Source: Glaciecola nitratireducens FR1064 (GTDB lineage: Bacteria > Pseudomonadota > Gammaproteobacteria > Enterobacterales > Alteromonadaceae). From it: DNA of 64,000 nucleotides. The DNA lies in NCBI RefSeq assembly GCF_000226565.1, contig NC_016041.1:2046001-2110000 (forward strand), read 5' to 3'. The number at the start of each line of letters is the position of its first letter. The first letter of the stretch is position 1. Position numbers and translations under genes: made by a program. Below, piece after piece: positions 43,766-52,538 of the stretch. The notes under the pieces were generated by a model. It did not search any database, was not told the origin of the DNA, and saw only the letters and a list, made by a program, of their open reading frames with translations.

Positions 43766-44743
43766 CTAGTAATCCATTGTGCGTTTAATAGCTTCAAACG
43801 TTTTTAGATGATCCGGCATGTATTCTTTTTCATGCGCCAACGGATAAGGGGTATCAAGTCCACAGACTCGTGCAATTGGCGACTCAAGATACAAGAAACA
43901 TCTTTCTTGAACGGTTGCGGCAATTTCACTTGCGAAACCACCCGTTAATGGCGCTTCATGATTGATTAACAGTCTGCCAGTTTTGCAAACAGATTCACAA
44001 ATTGTTTCCACATCCCAAGGTAATATGCTTTGCAAATCGATAACTTCACAAGACACGCCTATTTCCTCGGCCATCGCAGCTGCTTTTTCTATAATTTCGA
44101 CCTGAGCACCCCATGCTAATAAAGTGATGTCGGTACCTTCCTTTACTAAATCTGCTTTACCCAATGGCAATTCATAATCAGTTTCAGGCACATCGCCAAC
44201 CGCAGCTCTGTAAAGCTTTTTCGGTTCCATAAATAAAACAGGATTGTCGTCGCGAATTGAAGCAAGCAGTAATCCTTTCGCTTGTTTAGGGTTACGCGGT
44301 ATCACTATTTTCATACCTGGAATGTGTGCAAAGAACGCTTCAGGCGACTGAGAATGGTAGTGTCCGCCTGCTATGCCACCGCCGTAAGGCGTTCGAATAG
44401 TTAAGGTACCGCAGGTGAACTGACCACCTGAGCGATAACGCCATTTAGCTGTTTCATTCACAATTTGGTCAAACGCAGGGAAAATATAGTCACTAAATTG
44501 TATTTCTGCTACCGGGACTGAACCGTGTGAGGCTAAGCCATTAGCAAAGCCTATTATGCCTTGTTCTGTTAGTGGAGTGTTGAAGCAACGGCCTTTGCCG
44601 AACTTCTGCTGCAAATTACTGGTTGCTCTAAAAACGCCGCCAAAATGACCAACATCTTCGCCGAATACCATGACTTTTTCGTCTTCTGTCATTGCCGTAA
44701 CTAGCGCGCTATTAATCGCTTGTAATAAATTCATTTGCGCCAT
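43766..44743 (-). CDS. bkdA2: Branched-chain 2-oxoacid dehydrogenase E1, beta subunit
   Basis: A 325-residue transketolase-like subunit that forms the E1 heterotetramer with the alpha subunit. It reads [53 protein letters not shown] and [17 protein letters not shown], which are hallmarks of the branched-chain rather than pyruvate E1-beta, then [20 protein letters not shown]. Length is normal (about 325-340). Its ATG overlaps the stop of the alpha gene by one base (TAATG), giving coupled synthesis in equal amounts. Confidence 0.95.
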   Translation of the reverse strand: MAQMNLLQAINSALVTAMTEDEKVMVFGEDVGHFGGVFRATSNLQQKFGKGRCFNTPLTEQGIIGFANGLASHGSVPVAEIQFSDYIFPAFDQIVNETAKWRYRSGGQFTCGTLTIRTPYGGGIAGGHYHSQSPEAFFAHIPGMKIVIPRNPKQAKGLLLASIRDDNPVLFMEPKKLYRAAVGDVPETDYELPLGKADLVKEGTDITLLAWGAQVEIIEKAAAMAEEIGVSCEVIDLQSILPWDVETICESVCKTGRLLINHEAPLTGGFASEIAATVQERCFLYLESPIARVCGLDTPYPLAHEKEYMPDHLKTFEAIKRTMDY

Positions 44744-45939
44744 TATTTTAGTCTCCCAGAGGTTTTAGGATAATGCTCAGGGTATTTAGCAATGTGAGCT
44801 TTTAATTCAACAAGTTGTTCCTTTAGGTGCCAAGGTGGTGTGTCGTACACATCTTCAACGATGTCCTCTATTGGAGCAACCGGCACTTTTTCAGCTTTCT
44901 TCAGAGCTGCTAGTATTTCTGCTCGTGACTTTTCTAAAAATGCGTCAGTCGCTTTCTTGTCGAACCAACCTTTTCCGTCTAACCATTTATTGAAACGTTC
45001 GATTGGGTCTTTTGCTCTCCATTTGTCTTCTTCGCTTTTAGAGCGATATCCACTCGGATCATCCGACGTTGAATGCGCTGCTAAACGATAGGTCATCGCC
45101 TCTATCAATACAGGACAGTTTTCAGCCAACGCGATCTCCCGCGCTTTTTTAGTCGCTGCATACACAGCCAGGACATCATTGCCATCAACCCGAATCGTTT
45201 TGACACCATATCCTATGCCGCGAGAAGCAATACCATCACCTTTGAATTGTTCCTCAGAAGGCGTAGAGATGGCATAACCGTTGTTTCGGCAGAAGAATAT
45301 AACTGGGCAGTTCAGTACAGCCGCCATGTTAACGCCGGCGTGAAAGTCACCTTCAGAAGCTGCGCCTTCGCCAAAATAACAAATAGTAACGGCCGGCTCA
45401 CCCGCCATCTTTTGTCCGTATGCATAGCCTGCAGCTTGTGAGATTTGTGTACCTAATGGTGATGAAATCGTCATGAAATTCAATTTCTTATCACCATAGT
45501 GAATAGGCATTTGTCGACCCTTGTTTGGGTCCAATTGGTTGCTGAACATTTGATTCATAAATTGGTCGGTAGTATAACCACGGTAGGCCAGTGCGCCCTG
45601 CTCTCTATATTGAGACATAATCATGTCGTTTTCAGATAAAGCGGCAGCGCTACCAACGGTCGATGCTTCCTCGCCTGTACAAGCAAGGTAGAAACTGATT
45701 CGACCCTGTCGCTGTGCACCCACCATGCGCTCATCCAGCAAGCGGATGTATTGCATTGTCGTTGAAATTCTCTTCGCCGTTGTCTCGTTTATTTCTGGAC
45801 TTTGTTCTTTATTGGTTTCGTGTCCATTTTCATCGAGCAACTGCAACATCGGTATTTCTACCAGACCATTTTCAATCAAGGAAACGCTATTTGTTGCTTG
45901 TACATCAGAAAGATGATTTCTGTCTTGCATGTTCAACAT
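44743..45939 (-). CDS. bkdA1: Branched-chain 2-oxoacid dehydrogenase E1, alpha subunit
   Basis: A 398-residue thiamine-diphosphate enzyme subunit that decarboxylates the 2-oxoacids of Leu, Ile and Val. The TPP-binding motif is visible as [20 protein letters not shown] to [11 protein letters not shown], and the substrate and phosphorylation-loop region as [19 protein letters not shown]. The N-terminal part resembles branched-chain E1-alpha rather than pyruvate E1. ATG at 45939; a second ATG lies three codons on. It is the first gene of the operon E1alpha-E1beta-E2; the promoter must lie in the 441-bp gap upstream. Confidence 0.95.
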   Translation of the reverse strand: MLNMQDRNHLSDVQATNSVSLIENGLVEIPMLQLLDENGHETNKEQSPEINETTAKRISTTMQYIRLLDERMVGAQRQGRISFYLACTGEEASTVGSAAALSENDMIMSQYREQGALAYRGYTTDQFMNQMFSNQLDPNKGRQMPIHYGDKKLNFMTISSPLGTQISQAAGYAYGQKMAGEPAVTICYFGEGAASEGDFHAGVNMAAVLNCPVIFFCRNNGYAISTPSEEQFKGDGIASRGIGYGVKTIRVDGNDVLAVYAATKKAREIALAENCPVLIEAMTYRLAAHSTSDDPSGYRSKSEEDKWRAKDPIERFNKWLDGKGWFDKKATDAFLEKSRAEILAALKKAEKVPVAPIEDIVEDVYDTPPWHLKEQLVELKAHIAKYPEHYPKTSGRLK

Positions 45940-46380
45940 CCATTAGAGTTAAATTACAGGCTATATTCTAGTTAAGGTTTATCTCTTGTGTTTTGCTATT
46001 TTTTTCATATTTTGCAAACGACAAATGATAAACTACCTTGTTCTCGCATATTTTTGAATGAATCATCCTATTTGTTAACTATTTGCAAACTTTGAGTTAA
46101 ATCTTCGTCCGCAAGAGATGGCCTCTTCAATGCCTGTCAGGAATGCATTCATCACGTTTCATTTTAACACTGAAAGCAAAATCTATTGATAAGTTAATAA
46201 TCAGCCGAGTTGCTTTTTAGTCCCCATGAATATGTTATTCATCGACCAAGGGAGTTATATAGTGTAGAAACCTAAAAAAGTATCAGTTTTAATTGTTACT
46301 CAATTCTACTAGTAGGACGTCTCTTTTTTTGCCCGAATAATATGTTAGTATCGGCAAAAATTTTTCACTGAACCAATCTC
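45940..46380. other. 441-bp divergent intergenic region between bkd operon and MATE gene
   Basis: No convincing coding frame or known riboswitch was found. It holds the promoters of the bkd operon (minus) and the MATE gene (plus). An inverted repeat ATGAATA-TGT-TATTCAT (46226-46242) is near the centre, and shorter palindromes GAATGCATTC (46139-46150 area) and CTACTAGTAG (46306-46316 area) occur. Any of them could be a regulator site, but none matches a consensus I know. Confidence 0.5.
46226..46242. promoter_or_regulatory. Candidate operator between bkdA1 and the MATE gene
   Basis: A perfect inverted repeat with 7-bp arms and a 3-bp spacer (ATGAATA-TGT-TATTCAT), the size of a TetR- or MarR-type site, in a divergent intergenic region. 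Unassigned. Confidence 0.3.
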
Positions 46381-47763
46381 TTGAACCAAACAATTACTAA
46401 ACAAGCCTTTCTAACAGAAATGAAAACGCTGTTAACGCTGGCTTGGCCGCTGCTTATTGCACAAGTGACGCAAACGCTAATGGGCGTTTCAGACACTATC
46501 ATGGCAGGCCGCTACAGTTATACAGATATGGCCGCAGTTGCCATAGGGTTTAGCATCACAATGCCCGTCTTAATGTTTATTCAAGGTGTAACCTTAGGTC
46601 TATCTCCAATCATCAGTCGATTGCAGGGCAGCAAGCAAACCAATAAAGTCGCAAACGCCCTACATCAGTGTATTTGGTTATCTTTAATACTGAGTGCTTT
46701 TGCCTTATTGCTTATTTTTGTGGTGGTGCCACTACTTGAGAATATTGAAATGGAGGCCGCTGTAAGAACCATTACGGTAGATTATATCATTTATATTTTG
46801 CTCGCAGCCCCTGGTTTTGCTTTGTATCAAAGTTTACGAAACTGCTGTGAAGGCTTGTCGAGCACTCGTCCCACCATGATCATTATGTTTGCCGGATTGC
46901 TGGTTAATATTCCTGCAAATTATATTTTAATTAATGGTTTGTTTGGTCTACCGGAAATGGGTGGCGCAGGCTGCGGTCTTGCTACTTTATTAGTTATTTA
47001 TGTTATGGCATTTGTTACTTTGCTATACATGATGATAGCCAAGAAGTTGAAGCAATATGACTTGTTCACGAAGTTTCATTGGCCAAAACTTGACCTACAG
47101 CTCTCACAATTAAAAATTGGTTTACCGATAGCTTTCACTATCGTTTTTGAGGTCACCTTATTTGGTGTTGTAGCGGTGTTGCTTGCTCGTTTTGGTGCAG
47201 AGGTGGTTGCTTCACATCAAATTGCACTTAACTTTTCTTCTTTGATGTTTATGTTACCAATGAGTATTGGCATGGCCGTAGCGATCCGTATAGGTTACTC
47301 CGTGGGCAATGAAGATGCGCTAAACGCTAAAATATCTGTTTACTGCGCTCTGGTTTGTTCAATAGTAATTGCCTTATTTACGGCAACAATGACCGTCATT
47401 TTGAGCACTGAGATATCGGCTTTATATACGGAAAATCAGGGGGTTATTATGATCGCTTCTAGCCTTTTGTTTTTCGCTGCTCTTTTCCAATTCAGCGACG
47501 GCATTCAAGTTGTATCTGCGAATGCGCTGCGCGGATACAAAGACACAAAGGCCATGTTAATTCTAAGTTTTGTGTCATATTGGTTAGTTGGCCTGCCCGT
47601 TGGTATTATTCTTGGCCTAACAGATTGGTTTTTCCCTGTCATGGCAGCAAAAGGCTTTTGGATAGGTTTTATCTCAGGATTGAGTTGTGCAGCAGTATTA
47701 ATGTTTTGGCGCGTTAAGGTGATTCAAAAACGCGTGGCACATGATGTCAAAGCTTATGCATAA
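46381..47763 (+). CDS. norM: MATE-family multidrug efflux pump (NorM/MdtK type)
   Basis: A 460-residue inner-membrane protein with twelve hydrophobic segments. The MdtK/NorM pattern is clear: LLTLAWPLLIAQVTQTLMGVSDTIMAGRYS (in parts), CEGLSSTRPTMIIMFAGLLVNIPANY, HQIALNFSSLMFMLPMSIGMA and GFWIGFISG. The family exports cationic drugs in exchange for Na+ or H+. The start is uncertain: TTG at 46381 gives 14 residues before the first helix block, comparable to MdtK, but has no clear ribosome site; ATG at 46420 is the alternative. Its stop codon is directly next to the stop of rluF on the other strand, with no gap. Confidence 0.93.
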   Translation: MNQTITKQAFLTEMKTLLTLAWPLLIAQVTQTLMGVSDTIMAGRYSYTDMAAVAIGFSITMPVLMFIQGVTLGLSPIISRLQGSKQTNKVANALHQCIWLSLILSAFALLLIFVVVPLLENIEMEAAVRTITVDYIIYILLAAPGFALYQSLRNCCEGLSSTRPTMIIMFAGLLVNIPANYILINGLFGLPEMGGAGCGLATLLVIYVMAFVTLLYMMIAKKLKQYDLFTKFHWPKLDLQLSQLKIGLPIAFTIVFEVTLFGVVAVLLARFGAEVVASHQIALNFSSLMFMLPMSIGMAVAIRIGYSVGNEDALNAKISVYCALVCSIVIALFTATMTVILSTEISALYTENQGVIMIASSLLFFAALFQFSDGIQVVSANALRGYKDTKAMLILSFVSYWLVGLPVGIILGLTDWFFPVMAAKGFWIGFISGLSCAAVLMFWRVKVIQKRVAHDVKAYA

Positions 47764-48498
47764 TTAACGCTCTGTAAAGGTTTTCGTTGAACCTTCCAAT
47801 GCTTTGTTCATTTCTGTCATTTCGGCAGCCGTTAAATGTCGATACTGCCCAGGCTTAATGCCACTTAAATCGACATGCATTATGCGCTTTCTAGTTAAAC
47901 GTGTGACTTCATAGCCCAAGTATTCGCACATTCTGCGAATTTGACGGTTTAAACCTTGGGTTAACACAATATCGAAACCAAACTTCCCTGCTCGCCTAAC
48001 GACACATGGCTTAGTAACTGTATCTAAAATTGGCACACCGGACGACATTTTCTGAATGAAATCGTCAGAAACCACTCTATTTACAACCACACGATAGTGT
48101 TTTTCATGCGCATTTTCAGCTCGCAATATCTTATTCACAATATCACCATCGCTGGTTAGTAATATCAAGCCTTCAGAAGGTTTATCTAAGCGACCTATAG
48201 GAAATATACGCGTCGGAAAGCCAATAGCATCAATTATGTTCCCCTGCACTTTACGTTCAGTTGTACAAGTGATACCCACAGGCTTGTTGTAAGCCAGATA
48301 AACGCGGTCAGTTTTATCTTCTGCAACGGGTTTGATTAACTTACCGTCCACAGTGACTTGATCGTCAACACCAATTTTAGTGCCAAGTTCTGGCACCTCA
48401 CCATTTACTCTGACACTGCCTTTTTCAATTAAAGCATCTGCTGCACGACGTGAGCAAAAACCGGAATCACTGATGTATTTATTAAGACGTTTTAACAT
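47764..48498 (-). CDS. rluF: 23S rRNA pseudouridine2604 synthase
   Basis: A 244-residue pseudouridine synthase of the RsuA/RluB-E-F group. The N-terminal S4 domain reads RLNKYISDSGFCSRRAADALIEKGSVRVNGE, in parts, and the catalytic domain has FPIGRLDKPSEGLILLT with Asp105, then VPILDTVTKPC and TQGLNRQIRRMCEYLGYEV. The closest match I recall is E. coli RluF (290 residues, with an extra basic tail that is absent here). ATG at 48498 is preferred over the far-upstream ATG because AGGGAAG precedes it and the S4 domain then starts at residue 3. Confidence 0.92.
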   Translation of the reverse strand: MLKRLNKYISDSGFCSRRAADALIEKGSVRVNGEVPELGTKIGVDDQVTVDGKLIKPVAEDKTDRVYLAYNKPVGITCTTERKVQGNIIDAIGFPTRIFPIGRLDKPSEGLILLTSDGDIVNKILRAENAHEKHYRVVVNRVVSDDFIQKMSSGVPILDTVTKPCVVRRAGKFGFDIVLTQGLNRQIRRMCEYLGYEVTRLTRKRIMHVDLSGIKPGQYRHLTAAEMTEMNKALEGSTKTFTER

Positions 48499-48539
48499 TT
48501 GGCTTCCCTGTAATAAGCGCGGCCAATGATACAAGCTTA

Positions 48540-48567
48540 ACCCGCTATTGTGCAATGAATAGCGGGT
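48540..48567 (-). terminator. Possible terminator of the moxR-VWA pair
   Basis: A 10-bp stem ACCCGCTATT/AATAGCGGGT with an 8-base loop lies directly after the VWA stop, but the following T-run is weak (TTAAGCTTG). Confidence 0.45.
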
Positions 48568-48570
48568 AAC

Positions 48571-49752
48571 TTAGCTCTTTTTCAACAAGGTTTTTATCGA
48601 TTCTGTTAATCCGTCAACTGTTAAGGGGTACATTCTGTTTTTCATCAACTCCTGCATGATCTGCAGTGACGCATGATAATGCCAATACTGTTTAGGCTGC
48701 GGGTTTAGCCACACTGCGTGATCAAAATGTTGCAGAAGGCGCTCCATCCAGACAGCACCAGGCTCTTCATTCCAATGCTCAACGCTGCCGCCGGGATAGG
48801 TTATTTCATAAGGTCCCATGGTAGCGTCACCCACAAATATCGCTTTATAGTCAGCGCCATATTTATGAATAATTTGATACACATCCATGGTTTGCTGACC
48901 GCGCCTTTGATTGTCTTTCCAAACACCTTCGTAAATACAATTGTGAAAATAGAAAAACTCAATGTGCTTAAACTCTGTGTGCACTGCTGAAAACAGTTCT
49001 TCGCAACGTTTGATGTGTGCATCCATAGACCCACCAACATCAAAGAATAACAGCAGCTTTATAGCGTTGTGGCGTTCAGGAGCCATTTTTAAATCTAAGT
49101 AACCGGCGTTTCTGGCGGTCGAGCTAATTGTATCCTGCATGTCTAGCTCTTCACTAGCACCAGTGCGAGCAAACTTACGTAAACGGCGAAGCGCAACTTT
49201 AATATTTCGAGTGCCAATTTCAACGTCGCTAGAAAGATTTTTAAACTGGCGTTTATCCCACACTTTGACGGCTGAAAAGTTACGATTCTTATGCTGTCCA
49301 ATACGCACGCCCTCAGGGTTGTGACCGTCCGCCCCAAACGGCGAAGTGCCGCCAGTACCTATCCACTTATTCCCCCCTTGATGACGCTTTTCTTGTTCTT
49401 TAAGGCGTTCTTGCAAAGTTTCCATCAACTTATCGAGGCCGCCTAGCGCCTCTAGCTTTTTCTTTTCTTCGTCAGTTAAAAACTTTTCCATTTCGGATCG
49501 CAACCAATCCTCAGGAATTTCTTTATCAAACAAATTAATCGACTGTACGCCTTTAAAGTAGTCTGCAAATGCCTTATCGAACTTATCGTACTGATTTTCA
49601 TCCTTGACCAGTACTGTGCGCGCCAAAAAATAGAAACCTTCAATATCAGCGTGCACAACGTCATGATCGAGCGCATTCACTAGATCTAGCCATTCAGTAA
49701 TACTCGTCTTTAAACGGTATTCACGTAATTTAAAGAAGAATTCAATTAACAT
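48571..49752 (-). CDS. CoxE-like VWA domain protein
   Basis: A 393-residue cytosolic protein. The N-terminal part (about 1-170) is helical and charged (FFKLREYRLKTSITEWLDLV, FLTDEEKKKLEALGG). The C-terminal half is a von Willebrand A fold with the MIDAS motif LLLFFDVGGSMDAHI (DxGxS) and FVGDATMGPYEITYPGG. This matches the CoxE-like VWA family that pairs with MoxR ATPases, and its ATG overlaps the moxR stop by one base. Such pairs act as chaperones for metal-cofactor insertion or complex assembly in known cases (CoxDE, RavA-ViaA); the target here is unknown and no obvious client enzyme is adjacent. Confidence 0.9.
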   Translation of the reverse strand: MLIEFFFKLREYRLKTSITEWLDLVNALDHDVVHADIEGFYFLARTVLVKDENQYDKFDKAFADYFKGVQSINLFDKEIPEDWLRSEMEKFLTDEEKKKLEALGGLDKLMETLQERLKEQEKRHQGGNKWIGTGGTSPFGADGHNPEGVRIGQHKNRNFSAVKVWDKRQFKNLSSDVEIGTRNIKVALRRLRKFARTGASEELDMQDTISSTARNAGYLDLKMAPERHNAIKLLLFFDVGGSMDAHIKRCEELFSAVHTEFKHIEFFYFHNCIYEGVWKDNQRRGQQTMDVYQIIHKYGADYKAIFVGDATMGPYEITYPGGSVEHWNEEPGAVWMERLLQHFDHAVWLNPQPKQYWHYHASLQIMQELMKNRMYPLTVDGLTESIKTLLKKS

Positions 49753-50600
49753 TAACGACGCGCCATAAACATAAGTTTTTCAAATAAATGAATGTCCTGC
49801 TCATTTTTCAACAAGGCTCCATACAGTGGAGGGAGTGCGTTCTTTGCATCGTTATCTTGCAATACGGACGCAGGAATGTCATCAGCGACTAACAGCTTCA
49901 ACCAATCAATCAATTCTGACGTTGACGGTTTTTTCTTAATACCACTGACTTCCCTGATTTGGAAAAAGGATGTTAGTGCCTTTTCAAGCAAATCTTTTTT
50001 GATATTAGGGAAATGCACGTCGACAATTTGCGTCATCTCTTCTCTTTCTGGAAACTGAATATAATGAAAGAAGCAGCGGCGAAGGAATGCGTCTGGCAGT
50101 TCTTTTTCATTATTAGAGGTAATGATGACTATGGGACGTTGCTTAGCAACAATTCTCTCTTGGGTTTCGTAGACGAAAAACTCCATCTTATCGAGTTCTA
50201 GTAGTAAGTCATTTGGAAACTCGATATCGGCTTTATCAATTTCATCAATCAACAAAACGGGGCGACTTTCAGCCGTAAATGCCTGCCATAATTTGCCCTT
50301 AACAATGTAGTTGCCTATATTATGTACTCGATCATCGCCGAGTTGCGAGTCGCGCAGGCGTGAAACGGCATCATATTCATATAAACCCTGCTGGGCTTTG
50401 GTTGTCGACTTTATGTGCCACTGCAATAAATCAGAGCCTAGCGCTGACGCTAACTCTTCTGCCAACATTGTTTTACCGGTGCCTGGCTCGCCCTTAATGA
50501 GAAGTGGCTTTTCCAATGTAATGGCTGCTTTGACCGCTAACTGCAGTTCTTTGCTCGCAATGTAATTCTTAGTACCAGTAAACCCCATGGGATCCCTCAA
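49752..50600 (-). CDS. MoxR-family AAA+ ATPase
   Basis: A 282-residue AAA+ protein with Walker A KGEPGTGKTM (36-45), Walker B VLLIDEIDKAD, sensor 1 IVIITSNNEKELPDAFLRRC with the Arg finger, and a lid helix region. MoxR proteins work with VWA partners in assembly of enzyme complexes. The gene is directly coupled to the CoxE-like gene downstream. ATG at 50600. The 258-bp gap to cysK is divergent and A+T-rich. Confidence 0.92.
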   Translation of the reverse strand: MRDPMGFTGTKNYIASKELQLAVKAAITLEKPLLIKGEPGTGKTMLAEELASALGSDLLQWHIKSTTKAQQGLYEYDAVSRLRDSQLGDDRVHNIGNYIVKGKLWQAFTAESRPVLLIDEIDKADIEFPNDLLLELDKMEFFVYETQERIVAKQRPIVIITSNNEKELPDAFLRRCFFHYIQFPEREEMTQIVDVHFPNIKKDLLEKALTSFFQIREVSGIKKKPSTSELIDWLKLLVADDIPASVLQDNDAKNALPPLYGALLKNEQDIHLFEKLMFMARR

Positions 50601-50858
50601 CTTTTGTTTTTATCGTAAATGAAATAATGATTGTGAAATAAAAATCGTGAAATATAAAATAACATATAGCAAAAAAGCACTTTGTTTTTTTTTATTTGCG
50701 CATACTCTTATAACTGTGAAGTACAACTCTAAAAGTTTTACGACAAAGAGAACACTAAAGATTAATAATAGCTACGGGTAACTCTCGGTGATAGTTGTTT
50801 TTTTAACAAGCCTCTATGAGAAGTTAACTCGTCCTAATTGTTTACTAAAGGAACAATA

Positions 50859-51824
50859 ATGAAAACATTTGACGACCACTCACTTGCTATTGGCCGCACG
50901 CCCCTAGTCAAACTTAACAGAGTTACTGGCGGTAACGTATACGCAAAAATTGAATCCCGCAACCCGAGTTTTAGTATCAAATGCCGCATTGGCGCGAACA
51001 TGATTTGGGACGCAGAGAAAAAGGGATTACTAACGGAAGGCAAAGAGCTTATTGAGGCAACTAGCGGTAATACTGGTATTGCACTTGCTTTTGTTGCAGC
51101 GTCTCGTGGCTATAAATTAACCTTAACTATGCCCAGCAGCATGAGTTTAGAGCGTAGAAAATTATTGAAGGCCTTAGGAGCAAACTTAATTCTTACTGAA
51201 GCACCTAAAGGTATGAAGGGCGCGCTAGCAAAAGTTCAAGAATTAATGGATGCGGATCCAGGACGTTACGTTCCCCTAAATCAATTTGACAATCCTGCTA
51301 ACCCAGCAATTCATGAAAAAACAACCGGCCCTGAAATCTGGGACGATACAGAGGGCAAAGTTGATGCTTTCGTCGCTGGCGTTGGCACTGGCGGCACGAT
51401 TACTGGCGTAAGTCGTTACATTAAGAATACCGCGGGCAAAGCGATTACGGTTGTCGCTGTTGAACCAACGGATAGTCCTGTTATTACGCAAGCGAGAGCT
51501 GGTGAAGAATTGACGCCTGGACCTCACAAAATTCAAGGTATTGGCGCTGGTTTCATTCCTGGCAACCTTGACCTAAGCATGATCGATGAAGTTGAACAAG
51601 TCAGCAATGACGATACCATGGCGATGTGTAAACGTTTAATGAAAGAAGAAGGCATCCTAGCGGGTATTTCTTCTGGCGCGGCTGTTGTTGCTGCCAAGCG
51701 TTTTGCAGAGCGTCCTGAAAACAAAGATAAAATTGTAGTAGTGTTGCTAGCAAGTGGCACTGAGCGTTACTTAAGCAGCCCGTTGTTTGCTGATGAATTC
51801 ACCGCGGAAGAAGAAATCCAGTAA
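50859..51824 (+). CDS. cysK: Cysteine synthase A (O-acetylserine sulfhydrylase)
   Basis: A 321-residue PLP enzyme that makes cysteine from O-acetylserine and sulfide. It matches E. coli CysK (323) far better than Cys[42 protein letters not shown] (two pieces, PLP lysine K41), [29 protein letters not shown] and [16 protein letters not shown]. The C-terminus [19 protein letters not shown] is normal. ATG at 50859 is preceded by AAAGGAAC; the upstream TTG at 50838 adds seven unconserved residues. It is a single-gene unit ending in a strong terminator. Confidence 0.96.
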   Translation: MKTFDDHSLAIGRTPLVKLNRVTGGNVYAKIESRNPSFSIKCRIGANMIWDAEKKGLLTEGKELIEATSGNTGIALAFVAASRGYKLTLTMPSSMSLERRKLLKALGANLILTEAPKGMKGALAKVQELMDADPGRYVPLNQFDNPANPAIHEKTTGPEIWDDTEGKVDAFVAGVGTGGTITGVSRYIKNTAGKAITVVAVEPTDSPVITQARAGEELTPGPHKIQGIGAGFIPGNLDLSMIDEVEQVSNDDTMAMCKRLMKEEGILAGISSGAAVVAAKRFAERPENKDKIVVVLLASGTERYLSSPLFADEFTAEEEIQ

Positions 51825-51906
51825 AAGATTCAGCAGAGTATCGGCTTAATAGCGCATTATCGCATAGCGTTGTAGACGTAAATTTATTAGGCTATTTTGC
51901 CAGTTT

Positions 51907-51932
51907 GTAAAGGGACTTTTTAGTCCCTTTAC
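51907..51932 (+). terminator. Intrinsic terminator of cysK
   Basis: A perfect 11-bp stem GTAAAGGGACT/AGTCCCTTTAC with loop TTTT is followed by TTTTT at 51933-51937. Confidence 0.93.
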
Positions 51933-52053
51933 TTTTTGCCGATAAACAAACACACTACGTGCATAGTGCCCGTGTTTTCAATCATTGAAATTTGCGGCTG
52001 AATTAAGCAAGCATAATGCTTGCGAGCACAATTTATTACGGCAGTACAAGTTT

Positions 52054-52512
52054 ATGAACAAAGTATGCAAAGTTATTTTATTATGTCTAGTTGCACTTAC
52101 TGCGACCGCTTGCAATAAACCGGAAAGAGAAATAAAAGCCGGACGCTACGGCATGATGAGCGATGAAACGCCGCAGTATGCCGCACTCGTATTTATTATG
52201 GTTATTTATGAAGATGACAACCTAGACGATGCGATCAAAATATCAACTGATAAATTTGGACGTCTACTAAAGTCCTACCATACTAACAGTGGCGTTCAGC
52301 GTCATGTTCTCAATTTGCGTCTGACAGAGATGACCGTTGAACCTGTCTCTGGTGGCTTTCAGGGTATGACTGAATTCAAAAAAGAAGCCACTGTTGACGT
52401 TAAAATTACGGGCACATATAACCACAATAAAATTGTCGACTTAAAAACAATTTCAATGGTCAAAGAATCTGGGGATTGGAAAATATCTGGAGTGTCAAAT
52501 ACAATCCCTTAA
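52054..52512 (+). CDS. Small putative lipoprotein (hypothetical)
   Basis: A 152-residue exported protein. ATG at 52054 gives a classical lipoprotein signal, MNKVCKVILLCLVALTATAC, with the lipobox Cys at residue 20; upstream in-frame codons would bury it. The mature part is small and alpha/beta (LVFIMVIYEDDNLDDAIKIS, RLTEMTVEPVSGGFQGMTEF, ISMVKESGDWKISGVSN), like a DUF4878/NTF2-style lipoprotein, but I cannot name the family. It sits between cysK and ggt, convergent with ggt. Its stop codon lies inside a 30-bp palindrome. Confidence 0.78.
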   Translation: MNKVCKVILLCLVALTATACNKPEREIKAGRYGMMSDETPQYAALVFIMVIYEDDNLDDAIKISTDKFGRLLKSYHTNSGVQRHVLNLRLTEMTVEPVSGGFQGMTEFKKEATVDVKITGTYNHNKIVDLKTISMVKESGDWKISGVSNTIP

Positions 52513-52527
52513 TTAAGGGATTGTATT
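52498..52527. terminator. 30-bp perfect palindrome at convergent gene ends
   Basis: The arms AATACAATCCCTT and AAGGGATTGTATT (13 bp each) are separated by AATT and include the stop codon of the lipoprotein gene. It ends 11 bp before the ggt stop. It probably acts as a two-way terminator, though no T-run follows on either strand. Confidence 0.6.
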
Positions 52528-52538
52528 AATTGGTAAGT

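Noticed and set aside
45940-46380. Possible riboswitch (FMN or other) ahead of the MATE gene
   Set aside because: No recognised riboswitch core or expression-platform terminator could be read in the gap.
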